A stretch of DNA of 64,000 nucleotides, taken from contig JABUFA010000004.1 in the NCBI GenBank assembly GCA_013314755.1, forward strand, positions 62,001 through 126,000, written 5' to 3'. The notes beneath the pieces were generated by a model, which did not search any database, had not been told where the DNA came from, and saw only the letters and a list, made by a program, of their open reading frames with translations. Of the stretch, positions 8,746 through 17,412 are shown in pieces. The stretch is from Chthonomonadia bacterium (GTDB lineage Bacteria; Armatimonadota; HRBIN16). The translations under genes and the position numbers were made by a program. How positions within the stretch are numbered: position 1 is the first letter of the stretch; every line of letters starts with the position of its first letter.

Positions 8746-11700
8746 TCAGAAGCGAAAACTTCCTTCTATCCCCAACTGCGTCTGCTGCCGCTCGTCTACT
8801 GAAAAGCTCAACTGCAGGCGACGCAATAACCGTGTCCACTCCGGTAGTTCGTAAAGTATCTTCAGGATGTACCTGTCCTGCTGGGCAGAGACCGTTCGCC
8901 AGTAACTCAGACTGAAACCGTCCCACAGTCGTTTCACCAAAGTCACCGTCAACGGCTCATACCGGTCGTACTCAATGCGAAACTCGCGCAACTGCAAAGC
9001 CTCTTCAATGCCGCGCTCCAGCGGAGAGAACAGCTGCGGCACATACGCCGAGGTGAAGAGATTGACCACCTCGCGCTGAAGAGCCTGCTCCATGTTGCGC
9101 CCTGCCAGAATCTCTTCCAGCGTGCCAATCCCCAGCGCCCGCGCAATGCGCTGGGTAGACAGGTCGGGTGGGTCGGAGCGAAACTCGGTGTGCAACCCTT
9201 CAGGGGAGGTGATGGCTCCGCTCGCCACCACAGTAACCCGATAACGACGTACCCCACCCGCAGGTGAGGCGATATTCAGATTGGTGCTTGCCTGCACGTT
9301 CACGTTCACCCGAAACGGGTTCTCGCCGGGCACGGGATAGTCCAGCGTGACGAACCCTCCGGGCTCCAGCCGGAACCGCGCCGTAGGAAAGGACACATAG
9401 CCCCGCTCCAGCCCCAGCTGCCCGTGCAGAACAGGCTCTTGTAAAGAACCACTGAGCACAATATCACCCGAAGCCTGCGTTGAAAGGCGAGGGCTGTTCA
9501 ACCACATCCCCTCACCCACGCGCAGGACCACGTTCTCGAAACGCGGATTAACCGCCAGAGGACGCGCCTCCGCTCGCTGTTCGGGGAAGCTGGCAGGCAG
9601 AACAAACGCTCCTCCGCTCGCCACTATCGTACCCGAAATCTGTGGGCTTTCCGCGTTACCCGTAATCCGCAGTTCGCCATCCAGGAAGGTGCGTATCTGC
9701 TCTCCATACTGCTCCGATAGGTTGTGCTCATCCAGCCAGAACCGTTCGAGGCGCAGGGTAGCGTCGATGTGCTCCTGCTCTTCTCCTCCAAAGTGTACCT
9801 CACCCGAGGCGACGATGCGCCCACCGCGGGGCGTATCTCCCACTGCAGAGAACTCCGTCAGACGGATGGCGTTGTTTTGAAACTGCACGGAGGCTCGCAC
9901 ATCCCGGAAGCCCGTTCTCATCTGAGCCATTCGCAGAGTCTCGGCATTTAACAACAGATTTCCTGAAAGCTGGGGCACGGCTCGTGTACCCGCAAGACTT
10001 CCCCTCAGCGACCACTGTCCCTTCGCCTCGCCAACCTTCGCAGAGGGCAGGTACGCCAGCAGGGCATTTAACGGCTGAGGAGGCGCCTCTATGTGCACGT
10101 CTATCGGCTCGTCGTCCGGCACGCCGAGGGGGTCCCAGTGGAAAGGCAGAGTGCCCCAGATGCGCACCTGCCCATCCTTCTGCGCCAGCGTAATCTCTGA
10201 TATATCTATATTTCCTTCAGAAATCTGCACTTTTCCGCTCAGCACCCGCTCGGCACGCACCGCCCCAATCTGAGGCTCCCTGAGTGCAAGTGTTAGAGTT
10301 ACGTCCGGTTTGTCACTCGCGCCAGCGACCTCCATGGTCGCCATCTCCAGCCTGCCGCGCAGTTCGGTCGCCTGGGGAAGCCATTTCTGAAACCAGGCGA
10401 GGTCAAAATTGTAAGCCTCCGCGCTGAGATTCAGCTCGCCTTCGGGACTATACGTGCCGGAAGCCATCAGCCGATGCTCGCCGTTCGCCAGAACAGCGTT
10501 TTGCAAGCGCCACTCGCCTGCGGAGTTCCTCTCCACCTGCGCCCGAAGCGCGCCCAGCGTTCTACCGTCCACCTCCAGGTTGTCCACATTCAGTGAAGCG
10601 GTGACGTCCGGGCTGCCGCTTTCGCCCGACAGGCTGAATGGAACGGTAGCAGTGCCCGAAATGCGCCCTATCTCGCGCAACACCTCGCCCAGACGGGGCA
10701 GTTTCTGACGAAGCCATACGCTGTCCATCGCCCTCTGGCTCAACGATTCCAGCGAAGACACCGACAGCGTTCCCTCCGCAGTCACGGTATGGGATTCTCC
10801 CTCCACCTGCAGGGCGCGAAGTGTCAACAGGAAATCCGCACCGGCTACCCGGATATTCTCAGCCTTCATCGCCTTTGGATGCCACTCGACCTGCGCGTAA
10901 CCTTCCCCTGCCTGCAGAACGTCCCATACCGCATCGCTCAGCACAATCTCCCCACGAAAACGCGGCTCCCGCTCGTTGCCCATCACCATGCCTTTCACGG
11001 ATACTTCGCCGCTGATGTCCTGGGGAACATCCTCCGGCAGGATGGAGCGTATCTGCGCCAGGGGCAGACCTTCGCCCTCGATGCGGAACGCCAGCTCGCC
11101 TGTGCTGTCCCGCTCACCCTGTGCTCTGATAACGCCCTCGCCCAGCCGCGCCGAAAAGGATGTCAGCCTCACTGCGCCATCTTCATACCGAACCGCCCCA
11201 TTCAACGCGGATAGCGTCCAGTCCCTCACCTGAGCGGTCGGCGCACTTACCGTCACATCCGCCACCGGCGAACGCAGGGCGCCTTCCACATGCAAAAACA
11301 CCCGACCTATCGCCTCCACGGGCACGGCATCTTCGCCTTCTACCGGCTCACGTAACGCCGACAGCACCTCCTGAGCATCCACGTTGCTGGCGATGCCGTC
11401 CAGCAGTATCTGCGCCTTTTCGGGATCCAGCGGCTCGCGCAGTTCACCCTGCCATACTACCTCCATGGGCGGGCGGCGCAGGATTCCACCCGTCACCTGC
11501 ACCCTGTCGGGGGACGCCTCTACCCGCGCCACCAGATAGTCCATCGTCCAGCGACGCCACTGCAGATCGGTCGCCTCCACAACCCCGCGAAAAACAGGCT
11601 GGCGAAACGTGCCGCTGAGTTCTCCTCTGGCATACACCCACGCCGAGGGCACATCCCCCTGATGCTGAAGTTTAGGAGCAAGACGCTCCACCCAGGGCGC

Positions 11701-13305
11701 GAGCAACACCTCATCTGCCCGCACACGCAGGGCTACCTGCCCTCGCTTCAGGTCCACCTCTCCCGATACGTAGCCGGTGCCCGTCCAGTCCTCCAGCATC
11801 GCCCCGTCGACATAGAGCATTCCAGGTGTCCAGCGTATTCGCGCCTGCGCGTACTCGCACCGCCAGAACGCCCCTGCCAGACGCTCGCCCCGCAGGTTCG
11901 CCACCACCAGCGGTTTCTGCAGGGAGCCGCTTGCCAGCCCCTCACCATGCAGAACACCACGCACATCCTTCGGCACGTACGGGCGCAGACGTGCCAGGTC
12001 TACCCCGTCAGCATTCCACCGCGCACCGAACTGCCAGCCTTTCCCCTGCCTCCACGCCACCACCTGCCCCTGCGCACTGCCACCGGCAACCTTCAAGCGA
12101 ACCCCTTCCAGAAACACAAAGTGAGGATTCAGTATAACTTTTATGCTAATATCCTGTATCTTTATGCCCTCAACTTCCGCACGAGCGGTACGCACCTGTC
12201 CTCGCAACTCGGGGTCTGAGAACGTTCCCTGCAGGTTTAGACCGGCGTCCACAGGTGCGTTCAACGTGAGCTGTGGCGCATAGCGGCGAAGCCACCCGCG
12301 CAGTTCACCCGGTGGTATCTTCTGGGCATCCAGCGTGACGTTAAGCGATATTTGCGGCTCCCACCCTACCGCTCCCGAGGCGACTATCCGCCCAGAGCCT
12401 GCGCGGGCAGTCACTTTCCCCACAGCAATGCCCCTCTCAAACCTGCTCTCAGCCTGCAGGTCTGCCAGAGCCACCATTCCTTGGGGCGACTTCCAGCGTA
12501 TCCGCGATGACCTGACCACCACATCGCCACTGTAGTGGATGCGACTTTGCGCGTCGGTATATACCCACACCGTGCCTGCTGTTCGGGCGTCGCCGACGTC
12601 CAGCGTCCGAACCTTTGTGTACGCCAGCAGTTTAGCGACAGGCACATCTGCGGCGTCAACCCGCAGACGCCATTGCCCATGATGCAGCCAGCCGGTGACC
12701 TCCGCTTTCAGATGGGGGCTTGCCCGCGCATGGGTGAAGTGAAAGGCGGTGACGCCCGCCGCCAAGCGAACCTCGCCGTCCACCTGCCACAGGGTCGCCT
12801 GCAAGGAGGGATGAGCCCTGTAATCCTCAAAGTGCAGAGTGCCGTCCGTGATGTGTACCGTCCAGAACGCTTCGGCAGGAGCGCGGCGTTTGGGCAGAAG
12901 CGGGGAAAAGTTCCAGCGACCGTCGGGCAGGCGCACCGCACGCGCTACCGGGTGGGAGATGCGAATACTCGGCTGGCGTGTATACAGATTGCTGACCACT
13001 ACCTCCCGCGCGGATACAAGCGCCTTCTGTGGGGAATAGGGGTCGCCCAGAAAAACGTTGCGTGCCACCACCCTGCCGTTCAGCAGGTCGGTGGAGATTT
13101 CACCCACCATGATTGGCGTTCGCCACTCGTTTTGCACCCATGCGATGCCAGCCTCTATCGCCTGTTGCTGCAGGCGAGGGAGCACCTGCCACAGGTAAAA
13201 CGCGCAGACACACAACACCCATATCAGCGGTGCAAGCAGCACCAGCCAGGCAATCGTCCGGCTGACTCGCGCCGAGCGCGACTGTGCACGTGAGCGATAG
13301 GTCAA
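8746..13305 (-). CDS. tamB: TamB-like translocation and assembly protein (DUF490/AsmA-like)
   Basis: 1519 residues. One N-terminal transmembrane helix (about 17-42), then a very long repetitive beta-rich region full of short strands of the type SGEVDLKRGQVALRV, and a C-terminal TamB/DUF490 domain that includes FVTLDYPVPGENPFRVNVNVQAS and ends GIEGSFRF. Proteins of this kind form a periplasm-spanning hydrophobic groove between inner and outer membranes; proposed roles are outer-membrane protein assembly with an Omp85 partner and phospholipid transport. The nearby bamA is the obvious Omp85 partner. The start is TTG at 13303-13305, overlapping the lipA stop by 4 nt (TTGA). Confidence 0.9.
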   Translation of the reverse strand: MTYRSRAQSRSARVSRTIAWLVLLAPLIWVLCVCAFYLWQVLPRLQQQAIEAGIAWVQNEWRTPIMVGEISTDLLNGRVVARNVFLGDPYSPQKALVSAREVVVSNLYTRQPSIRISHPVARAVRLPDGRWNFSPLLPKRRAPAEAFWTVHITDGTLHFEDYRAHPSLQATLWQVDGEVRLAAGVTAFHFTHARASPHLKAEVTGWLHHGQWRLRVDAADVPVAKLLAYTKVRTLDVGDARTAGTVWVYTDAQSRIHYSGDVVVRSSRIRWKSPQGMVALADLQAESRFERGIAVGKVTARAGSGRIVASGAVGWEPQISLNVTLDAQKIPPGELRGWLRRYAPQLTLNAPVDAGLNLQGTFSDPELRGQVRTARAEVEGIKIQDISIKVILNPHFVFLEGVRLKVAGGSAQGQVVAWRQGKGWQFGARWNADGVDLARLRPYVPKDVRGVLHGEGLASGSLQKPLVVANLRGERLAGAFWRCEYAQARIRWTPGMLYVDGAMLEDWTGTGYVSGEVDLKRGQVALRVRADEVLLAPWVERLAPKLQHQGDVPSAWVYARGELSGTFRQPVFRGVVEATDLQWRRWTMDYLVARVEASPDRVQVTGGILRRPPMEVVWQGELREPLDPEKAQILLDGIASNVDAQEVLSALREPVEGEDAVPVEAIGRVFLHVEGALRSPVADVTVSAPTAQVRDWTLSALNGAVRYEDGAVRLTSFSARLGEGVIRAQGERDSTGELAFRIEGEGLPLAQIRSILPEDVPQDISGEVSVKGMVMGNEREPRFRGEIVLSDAVWDVLQAGEGYAQVEWHPKAMKAENIRVAGADFLLTLRALQVEGESHTVTAEGTLSVSSLESLSQRAMDSVWLRQKLPRLGEVLREIGRISGTATVPFSLSGESGSPDVTASLNVDNLEVDGRTLGALRAQVERNSAGEWRLQNAVLANGEHRLMASGTYSPEGELNLSAEAYNFDLAWFQKWLPQATELRGRLEMATMEVAGASDKPDVTLTLALREPQIGAVRAERVLSGKVQISEGNIDISEITLAQKDGQVRIWGTLPFHWDPLGVPDDEPIDVHIEAPPQPLNALLAYLPSAKVGEAKGQWSLRGSLAGTRAVPQLSGNLLLNAETLRMAQMRTGFRDVRASVQFQNNAIRLTEFSAVGDTPRGGRIVASGEVHFGGEEQEHIDATLRLERFWLDEHNLSEQYGEQIRTFLDGELRITGNAESPQISGTIVASGGAFVLPASFPEQRAEARPLAVNPRFENVVLRVGEGMWLNSPRLSTQASGDIVLSGSLQEPVLHGQLGLERGYVSFPTARFRLEPGGFVTLDYPVPGENPFRVNVNVQASTNLNIASPAGGVRRYRVTVVASGAITSPEGLHTEFRSDPPDLSTQRIARALGIGTLEEILAGRNMEQALQREVVNLFTSAYVPQLFSPLERGIEEALQLREFRIEYDRYEPLTVTLVKRLWDGFSLSYWRTVSAQQDRYILKILYELPEWTRLLRRLQLSFSVDERQQTQLGIEGSFRF

Positions 13306-14210
13306 CGCACCTGAACACTCCCCTGCGAGGCTTCCAGCTGAGCCAGACGCTCTGCCATCACCTTGCGAGAGAACGCCTCGGCGTTGTACGAACTGCGCAC
13401 GAAGGGCGCAGATGCCACAAACAGAAAGCCCATCTCCTCACCGATACGCTTGTACTCTGCAAACACGCTGGGATGCACGTACTCCACCACGGGCAGATGG
13501 TTCATCGTTGGGCGAAGGTACTGCCCGATGGTCAAACAGTCGACCCCAGCGTCGCGCAGGTCGCGCATGGTCTGAATCACCTCTTCGCGCGTCTCCCCAA
13601 GCCCCACCATCAAGCCCGATTTGGTGTAGATTTTGGGGTTGGTGCGCTTCACGTAGTACAGCAGGTCTATGGAGCGCCAGTATTTCGCCTGCGGGCGCAC
13701 CAGATGCTGTAGACGTTCCACCGTTTCCACGTTATGATTGTAGATGTCAGGTTCGGCGTCGGCAACGGTCTTGATGCACCAGCGAATGCCCTTGAAATCG
13801 GGGGTCAACACCTCCACGATGGCACCCGGAATCTCATGGCGCACCGCGCGAATGGTCGCTGCGAACTGTTCTGCCCCGCCATCCTTCAGGTCATCTCTCG
13901 CTACCGAGGTAATCACCACATGCTTCAGCCCCAGATGCTTTGCCGCCAGCGCCACACGCCGCGGTTCCAGCGGGTCTACCATCTCGCCGCGACCGGTCTT
14001 AATCGCGCAGAACCCACACGCCCGGGTGCACACATCGCCCAGAATCATGAAGGTAGCGGTATGCTTGCTCCAGCATTCGGTGAGGTTTGGACAGCGTGCG
14101 CTCTCGCACACGGTGTGTAACTGCAAGCCCTTGATCAAGCCGTCCACTTCCTGTATCTGTCCGGGTCGCGGAGCGCGTATGGTCAACCATTCGGGTAATC
14201 TTCGGTTCAT
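13302..14210 (-). CDS. lipA: lipoyl synthase LipA
   Basis: Radical SAM enzyme that inserts two sulfurs into octanoyl groups on lipoyl domains. Both iron-sulfur signatures are visible: the auxiliary cluster CESARCPNLTEC (C-x4-C-x5-C) and the radical SAM motif CTRACGFCAI (C-x3-C-x2-C). The 302-residue length is normal and the C-terminal serine of the auxiliary cluster is in the VRSSYNAEAF segment. It is the first gene of the outer-membrane cluster, with a strong promoter about 30 nt upstream and a GAAGGAAGG ribosome site. lipB is not present in the window. Its coupling to tamB looks positional rather than functional. Confidence 0.96.
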   Translation of the reverse strand: MNRRLPEWLTIRAPRPGQIQEVDGLIKGLQLHTVCESARCPNLTECWSKHTATFMILGDVCTRACGFCAIKTGRGEMVDPLEPRRVALAAKHLGLKHVVITSVARDDLKDGGAEQFAATIRAVRHEIPGAIVEVLTPDFKGIRWCIKTVADAEPDIYNHNVETVERLQHLVRPQAKYWRSIDLLYYVKRTNPKIYTKSGLMVGLGETREEVIQTMRDLRDAGVDCLTIGQYLRPTMNHLPVVEYVHPSVFAEYKRIGEEMGFLFVASAPFVRSSYNAEAFSRKVMAERLAQLEASQGSVQVR

Positions 14211-14246
14211 ACAGCCTTCCTTCGCTTTGGAAATACCTTTATTAGC

Positions 14247-14276
14247 ATTATATCTCTCTGGAAGGGCACATGTAAA
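14247..14276 (-). promoter_or_regulatory. sigma-70-type promoter of the lipA-tamB-bam-lpx cluster
   Basis: On the minus strand TTTACA (complement of 14271-14276), an 18-nt spacer, then TATAAT (complement of 14247-14252). The predicted start of transcription is near 14240, about 30 nt before the lipA ATG. It is the only good promoter match I saw upstream of the 12-gene minus-strand run. Confidence 0.6.
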
Positions 14277-14343
14277 GTTCGGTGGGATTAGAGGTCAGAG
14301 GTAAGTCCAAAGCCTGGGACTTTCCTTCGAAGGGTTGTTCCCT

Positions 14344-14449
14344 TGCGATTGGAAATCGCAGGCTACGCACAACAAAACCTGCTGAAGCAGGTTATAGCCT
14401 CCGCAAGGAGGCTTCGTTTTGGGTAGCCCGCAACTTCCAGTTGCTGGGT
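14344..14449. repeat. mosaic of four short hairpin-repeat modules
   Basis: This occupies most of the gene-free stretch 14277-14526. Four perfect short inverted repeats follow one another: TGCGATT-GGA-AATCGCA (14344-14360), AACCTGCT-GA-AGCAGGTT (14376-14393), AGCCTCC-GCAA-GGAGGCT (14396-14413) and GCAACT-TCC-AGTTGC (14430-14444). Closely related modules in the same order occur at 47318-47424, and one related type at 29521-29538. They do not encode protein. They resemble REP-like interspersed elements; the mobilising enzyme, if any, is not in this window. The rest of the gap shows only a weak TTGCAG-17-TAGAAC promoter candidate (14467-14495) for the next gene. Confidence 0.75.
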
Positions 14450-14526
14450 TGCTTCCATAGTGCCGGTTGCAGGAATAGAGTCAAACATGTAGAACAGCTA
14501 ATCCATCCCGTTCAGGAGGTCGTGCG

Positions 14527-15408
14527 ATGCGATACGAAGCGTTTACAGACTCCCGTGACTTGCTTGATGAGCCATCTGCCCTGCGCGAGCGGATGCAGGA
14601 AGAGGGCTACCTGTTCATCTCCTCGCTGGTGCCTGCGGATGCGGCTGGCGAGGTGTATGATGCCATCATGCGCATCTGTCGGGAGGAAGGCTGGGCAGAC
14701 CAGAATAACCTCGCGCTGGGTGAGCCGCGCCTCGAGGGACACGAAGGCTGGTGGGAAGTCTACGACCGCGTGCAGTGCTTGGAGGAGTTTCACGCGCTGG
14801 CGCACCATCCAAACATCATCCGGGTGATTGAAGCCATCGTTCAGGAGCCGGTGCTGGTGCATCCGCGTAACATCGCGCGCATCACCTTCCCCGCCACCAC
14901 CCACTACACCACCCCTCCCCATCAGGACTATCCGCTGATTCAGGGCACGCCGGAGACTTACACCGTGTGGATACCGTTGTGCGATTGCCCCATCGAGCTG
15001 GGCGGACTGGCAGTTCTGCCCGGTTCGCATCGGATGGGATTACTGCCCGTGCACGCCGCCAGCGGACCGGGTGGTTTGAGCGTGGATACCTCGCGCTGGG
15101 GCGACCGGTGGCGGGCGCAGCACATGCGGGCAGGAGATGCGCTGATATTCCACAGTTATACCGTGCACCGCGCGCTGGTGAACGTCAGCCAGCGCAGGCT
15201 TCGCGTGTCGGTGGACTATCGCTATCAGGGCGTGTCCCAGCCGATTGTGGAAGACTCCCTGCGCCCCCATTACGAACGCCTCAGCTGGGAGCAGGTATAT
15301 CGGGGCTGGAAGCGAAAGGACATCCAGTACTACTGGCAGAAGTTTGCTTTGAACGTCGTACCGCGCAACTTCGAGATAATGCGCCCGGAGGAGTACCGAC
15401 AGCCATGA
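14527..15408 (+). CDS. phytanoyl-CoA dioxygenase (PhyH) family protein
   Basis: 293 residues with the Fe(II)/2-oxoglutarate dioxygenase facial triad: His132 and Asp134 in TPPHQDYP, and His214 in FHSYTVHRAL, followed by an Arg (RLRVSVD) that would bind the 2-oxoglutarate carboxylate. The PhyH family hydroxylates very varied small molecules, so the substrate cannot be deduced. The start ATG is preceded by TCAGGAGGTCG. It overlaps the next gene by 4 nt (ATGA), implying a two-gene unit with the secreted protein downstream. Confidence 0.85.
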   Translation: MRYEAFTDSRDLLDEPSALRERMQEEGYLFISSLVPADAAGEVYDAIMRICREEGWADQNNLALGEPRLEGHEGWWEVYDRVQCLEEFHALAHHPNIIRVIEAIVQEPVLVHPRNIARITFPATTHYTTPPHQDYPLIQGTPETYTVWIPLCDCPIELGGLAVLPGSHRMGLLPVHAASGPGGLSVDTSRWGDRWRAQHMRAGDALIFHSYTVHRALVNVSQRRLRVSVDYRYQGVSQPIVEDSLRPHYERLSWEQVYRGWKRKDIQYYWQKFALNVVPRNFEIMRPEEYRQP

Positions 15409-16358
15409 AGTGTTTGCGCTGGGCTGGGCTGGTCAGTCTGCTGCTAATGTGCGGGTTCACCCGGACTCAACCTCAACAGGAGGGAGTGCGTATGCTCGTT
15501 GTCGCCGAGAACCCCGCCCCTCGACGGCTTCCGACGCTGGCGGTATGGGAAGACGAGAAGCTGGCGCCGGGCAGGAAATTGACGATGGTCGCCGCCACGT
15601 TCCCGGACGTGCCCGGATTTACCTGCGATTCCTGGTGCTATGAAAGCGATGTGGAGTTCATCGACGCGCGCGCATTGCCCGGTGGAAACCTGCAGTTACG
15701 TCATCGCTGGCGGGCACATCCGCAGGTGCTGTTGGTGACCGTTGTCACTCCCGAACCGGGTGCGGTAGAGTTTCGCGCACATCTGGAGCACGCCGAAGGA
15801 CAGGGCGAGATGCCCGCGGAACTTCCCTTCGTGAACCTGTGCTGGCAGGTGCGAAGGTCTCCCCAGTTCGCCAGCGCACCCGACCCGTATCCTGGGTTCG
15901 TCAAACGCTGTTTCATTTTTACCGCGAAGGGCAGGGTGTTTCTGCACCAGACAACGCGCCGTAAAATCCCCGTGCGCCCGGCAGATGACCCTTACAATAA
16001 TCCTCCGTGGGTGCAGATGTACGTCGGCACGTGGGTTTCTCTACCGCAGGCTTCGCCCGGCTCCTGGGCGGACTACAGCCCCGACCAGTATGTGACGCCG
16101 GTCATTGGGGTGGTCTCGCGCGATGGTAAGCATCTCGCCGCGCTGGCGAACGACTCGGCAACCACCATGGCACAGGCGTGGCACGACTGCCTGCACAACA
16201 ACCCCCAGTGGCTACCAGCAGATGCGCCACCTTCCAAACGCGAATGGAGGTTAAAGGTATACACTATGCCGAACGACCCCAAAGCCCTGCTGGAGCGCGT
16301 GCGCAAGGATTTCGCCAACGCCATGCAACATGTCCCGCCAGATTACAAGCCGGAGTGA
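15405..16358 (+). CDS. secreted protein of unknown function
   Basis: 317 residues. The frame is open well upstream, but the ATG at 15405-15407 gives a short signal-like N-terminus (MKCLRWAGLVSLLLMCGFTR) and a 4-nt overlap with the PhyH-like gene, so I use it. The LLLMCG segment could also be read as a weak lipobox. The mature part is rich in Trp, Pro and Asp, with predicted beta strands (ALPGGNLQLRHRWRAHPQ) and four scattered cysteines. I recognise no catalytic motif. Its tight coupling to PhyH suggests a joint pathway, possibly breakdown of an extracellular compound. Confidence 0.7.
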   Translation: MKCLRWAGLVSLLLMCGFTRTQPQQEGVRMLVVAENPAPRRLPTLAVWEDEKLAPGRKLTMVAATFPDVPGFTCDSWCYESDVEFIDARALPGGNLQLRHRWRAHPQVLLVTVVTPEPGAVEFRAHLEHAEGQGEMPAELPFVNLCWQVRRSPQFASAPDPYPGFVKRCFIFTAKGRVFLHQTTRRKIPVRPADDPYNNPPWVQMYVGTWVSLPQASPGSWADYSPDQYVTPVIGVVSRDGKHLAALANDSATTMAQAWHDCLHNNPQWLPADAPPSKREWRLKVYTMPNDPKALLERVRKDFANAMQHVPPDYKPE

Positions 16359-16396
16359 GGGGGGCTGTTGGGTGAGCAGTGAGTGTAACGTAATTT

Positions 16397-16783
16397 CTAC
16401 CAAACAACTTTCACGCCGTACTTGGTAAACACGGGGTCGTGACTGATCAGTACAGTTCCCTCCACATTTGCCTGGGCAACCAGCAGGCGATCAAATGGGT
16501 CTTTGTGATGAGTCGGCAGTTGATCCAGCGCCAGTACATGCGCCAAAGTAATTGGCAAGATTCGAAGGTCGTTCGCTTGCTGCTGATTCTCGATGACTTT
16601 CGCCAGAGGCAGACTCATCTGCAACTTGCCCAGCTGCAGTTTGATTTGCATTTCCCAAATGCTGGTAACACTTAGCCACAACTCGTTCGCTCGGTCCTGG
16701 CACAGCGCCAAAACATTTGGTGAAAGCCTAGCAGGTTCGCTATCCCACCAGATGAAGGCGTGCGTGTCCAACAGCAGTTTCAT
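16397..16783 (-). CDS. VapC-like PIN-domain ribonuclease toxin
   Basis: 128 residues from ATG 16781-16783. The N-terminus MKLLLDTHAFIWWDSEP has the first PIN acidic residue (Asp6), the middle has the conserved Glu in SIWEMQIKLQLGKL, and the end has KDPFDRLLVAQA and LISHDPVF with the remaining acidic residues. PIN toxins of this LDTHAFIW subtype cut RNA. I prefer this start over GTG/ATG sites five codons upstream because it gives an ATGA 4-nt overlap with the antitoxin stop, the usual toxin-antitoxin coupling. Confidence 0.88.
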   Translation of the reverse strand: MKLLLDTHAFIWWDSEPARLSPNVLALCQDRANELWLSVTSIWEMQIKLQLGKLQMSLPLAKVIENQQQANDLRILPITLAHVLALDQLPTHHKDPFDRLLVAQANVEGTVLISHDPVFTKYGVKVVW

Positions 16784-17022
16784 GCGTTCCCTGTCCAAAT
16801 GGTCTCTGGTAACGGCTCATCAAAATCTTCGCTTGTCGAAATGGCTCCCGCATGTAAGCCAGCGACACGCGGCGAAGACGTTGGAGTAACGGGTACTAGG
16901 CGAGCAACAGGAACATCGCTCTCGGTCAGGATAATCTCCACGCCCGAGGCTATCAGGGACATCAACTCCATGAAGCGGTCCTTAGCTTCCTGCAGGTCAA
17001 AGGTTTTGGTTGGCGTCTCCAT
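16780..17022 (-). CDS. Phd/YefM-type antitoxin
   Basis: 80 residues. The N-terminus FDLQEAKDRFMELMSLIASGVEIILTESDVPVARLVPV matches the Phd/YefM DNA-binding fold (helix, helix, then a strand ending in PVARLVP). The C-terminal part, rich in Ser, Pro and acidic residues, would wrap around and neutralise the PIN toxin encoded next. The gene order antitoxin-toxin and the 4-nt overlap are standard; the pair should autoregulate its own promoter just upstream. Confidence 0.85.
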   Translation of the reverse strand: METPTKTFDLQEAKDRFMELMSLIASGVEIILTESDVPVARLVPVTPTSSPRVAGLHAGAISTSEDFDEPLPETIWTGNA

Positions 17023-17063
17023 TTCTTCCTCACGTACGACCGTGCTTGCTCATCGCACTTCCT

Positions 17064-17092
17064 ATTGTAGCAAAGTTAGATAACACCGTCAA
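17064..17092 (-). promoter_or_regulatory. promoter of the toxin-antitoxin pair
   Basis: On the minus strand TTGACG (complement of 17087-17092), a 17-nt spacer, and TACAAT (complement of 17064-17069). The predicted start is about 35 nt before the antitoxin ATG. Confidence 0.55.
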
Positions 17093-17102
17093 CAAATGCA
17101 CG

Positions 17103-17411
17103 CTACCCCCGCCTCCTGCGCCACAGATGGTAGATGACCAGCGCCTGCAGAAGGGTTAGCAGGGTTAGCATCAAGCTTTTGAACACGTACACCGAGATGA
17201 AGAAGCCAGTCAGGCGACGAATGAGCAGGATGGCTACCAGCCCAAACAGCAGATTTGCCCCGTACACCAGCACCCAGCATCCGATGAACTCCAGCGATTC
17301 GGCAACTGCTTGCCAGACGTCACGTCCACGGATCCCTGAACGACGCCGCATATAAAGGTAAGCGAAACAGGAGGTGAGCAGGATGAGCAGAGGCACGTAG
17401 AGCCTGTCCAT
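17103..17411 (-). CDS. small membrane protein of unknown function
   Basis: 102 residues from ATG 17409-17411 (a TTG four codons upstream is an alternative). Three hydrophobic segments are visible: YVPLLILLTSCFAYLY (residues about 4-19), IGCWVLVYGANLLFGLVAILLI (about 42-64) and SLMLTLLTLLQALVIYHLW (about 79-97), with a strongly basic C-terminus (RRRRG). It follows the YdcF-like gene with one base between them, so the two are probably co-transcribed. I recognise no family. Confidence 0.6.
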   Translation of the reverse strand: MDRLYVPLLILLTSCFAYLYMRRRSGIRGRDVWQAVAESLEFIGCWVLVYGANLLFGLVAILLIRRLTGFFISVYVFKSLMLTLLTLLQALVIYHLWRRRRG

Positions 17412-17412
17412 C

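Noticed and set aside
14344-14449. CRISPR array
   Set aside because: The repeats are four different short hairpins placed back to back, with no constant repeat-spacer periodicity and no cas genes nearby.
14211-14526. tRNA or other structured RNA gene
   Set aside because: Hairpins are short and independent; there is no cloverleaf, no CCA end and no T-loop GTTCRANYC at the right distance.
14967-15404. Upstream extension of the secreted-protein frame into the PhyH gene
   Set aside because: It overlaps PhyH in another frame; the ATG at 15405 starts a signal-like N-terminus and a 4-nt coupling overlap.
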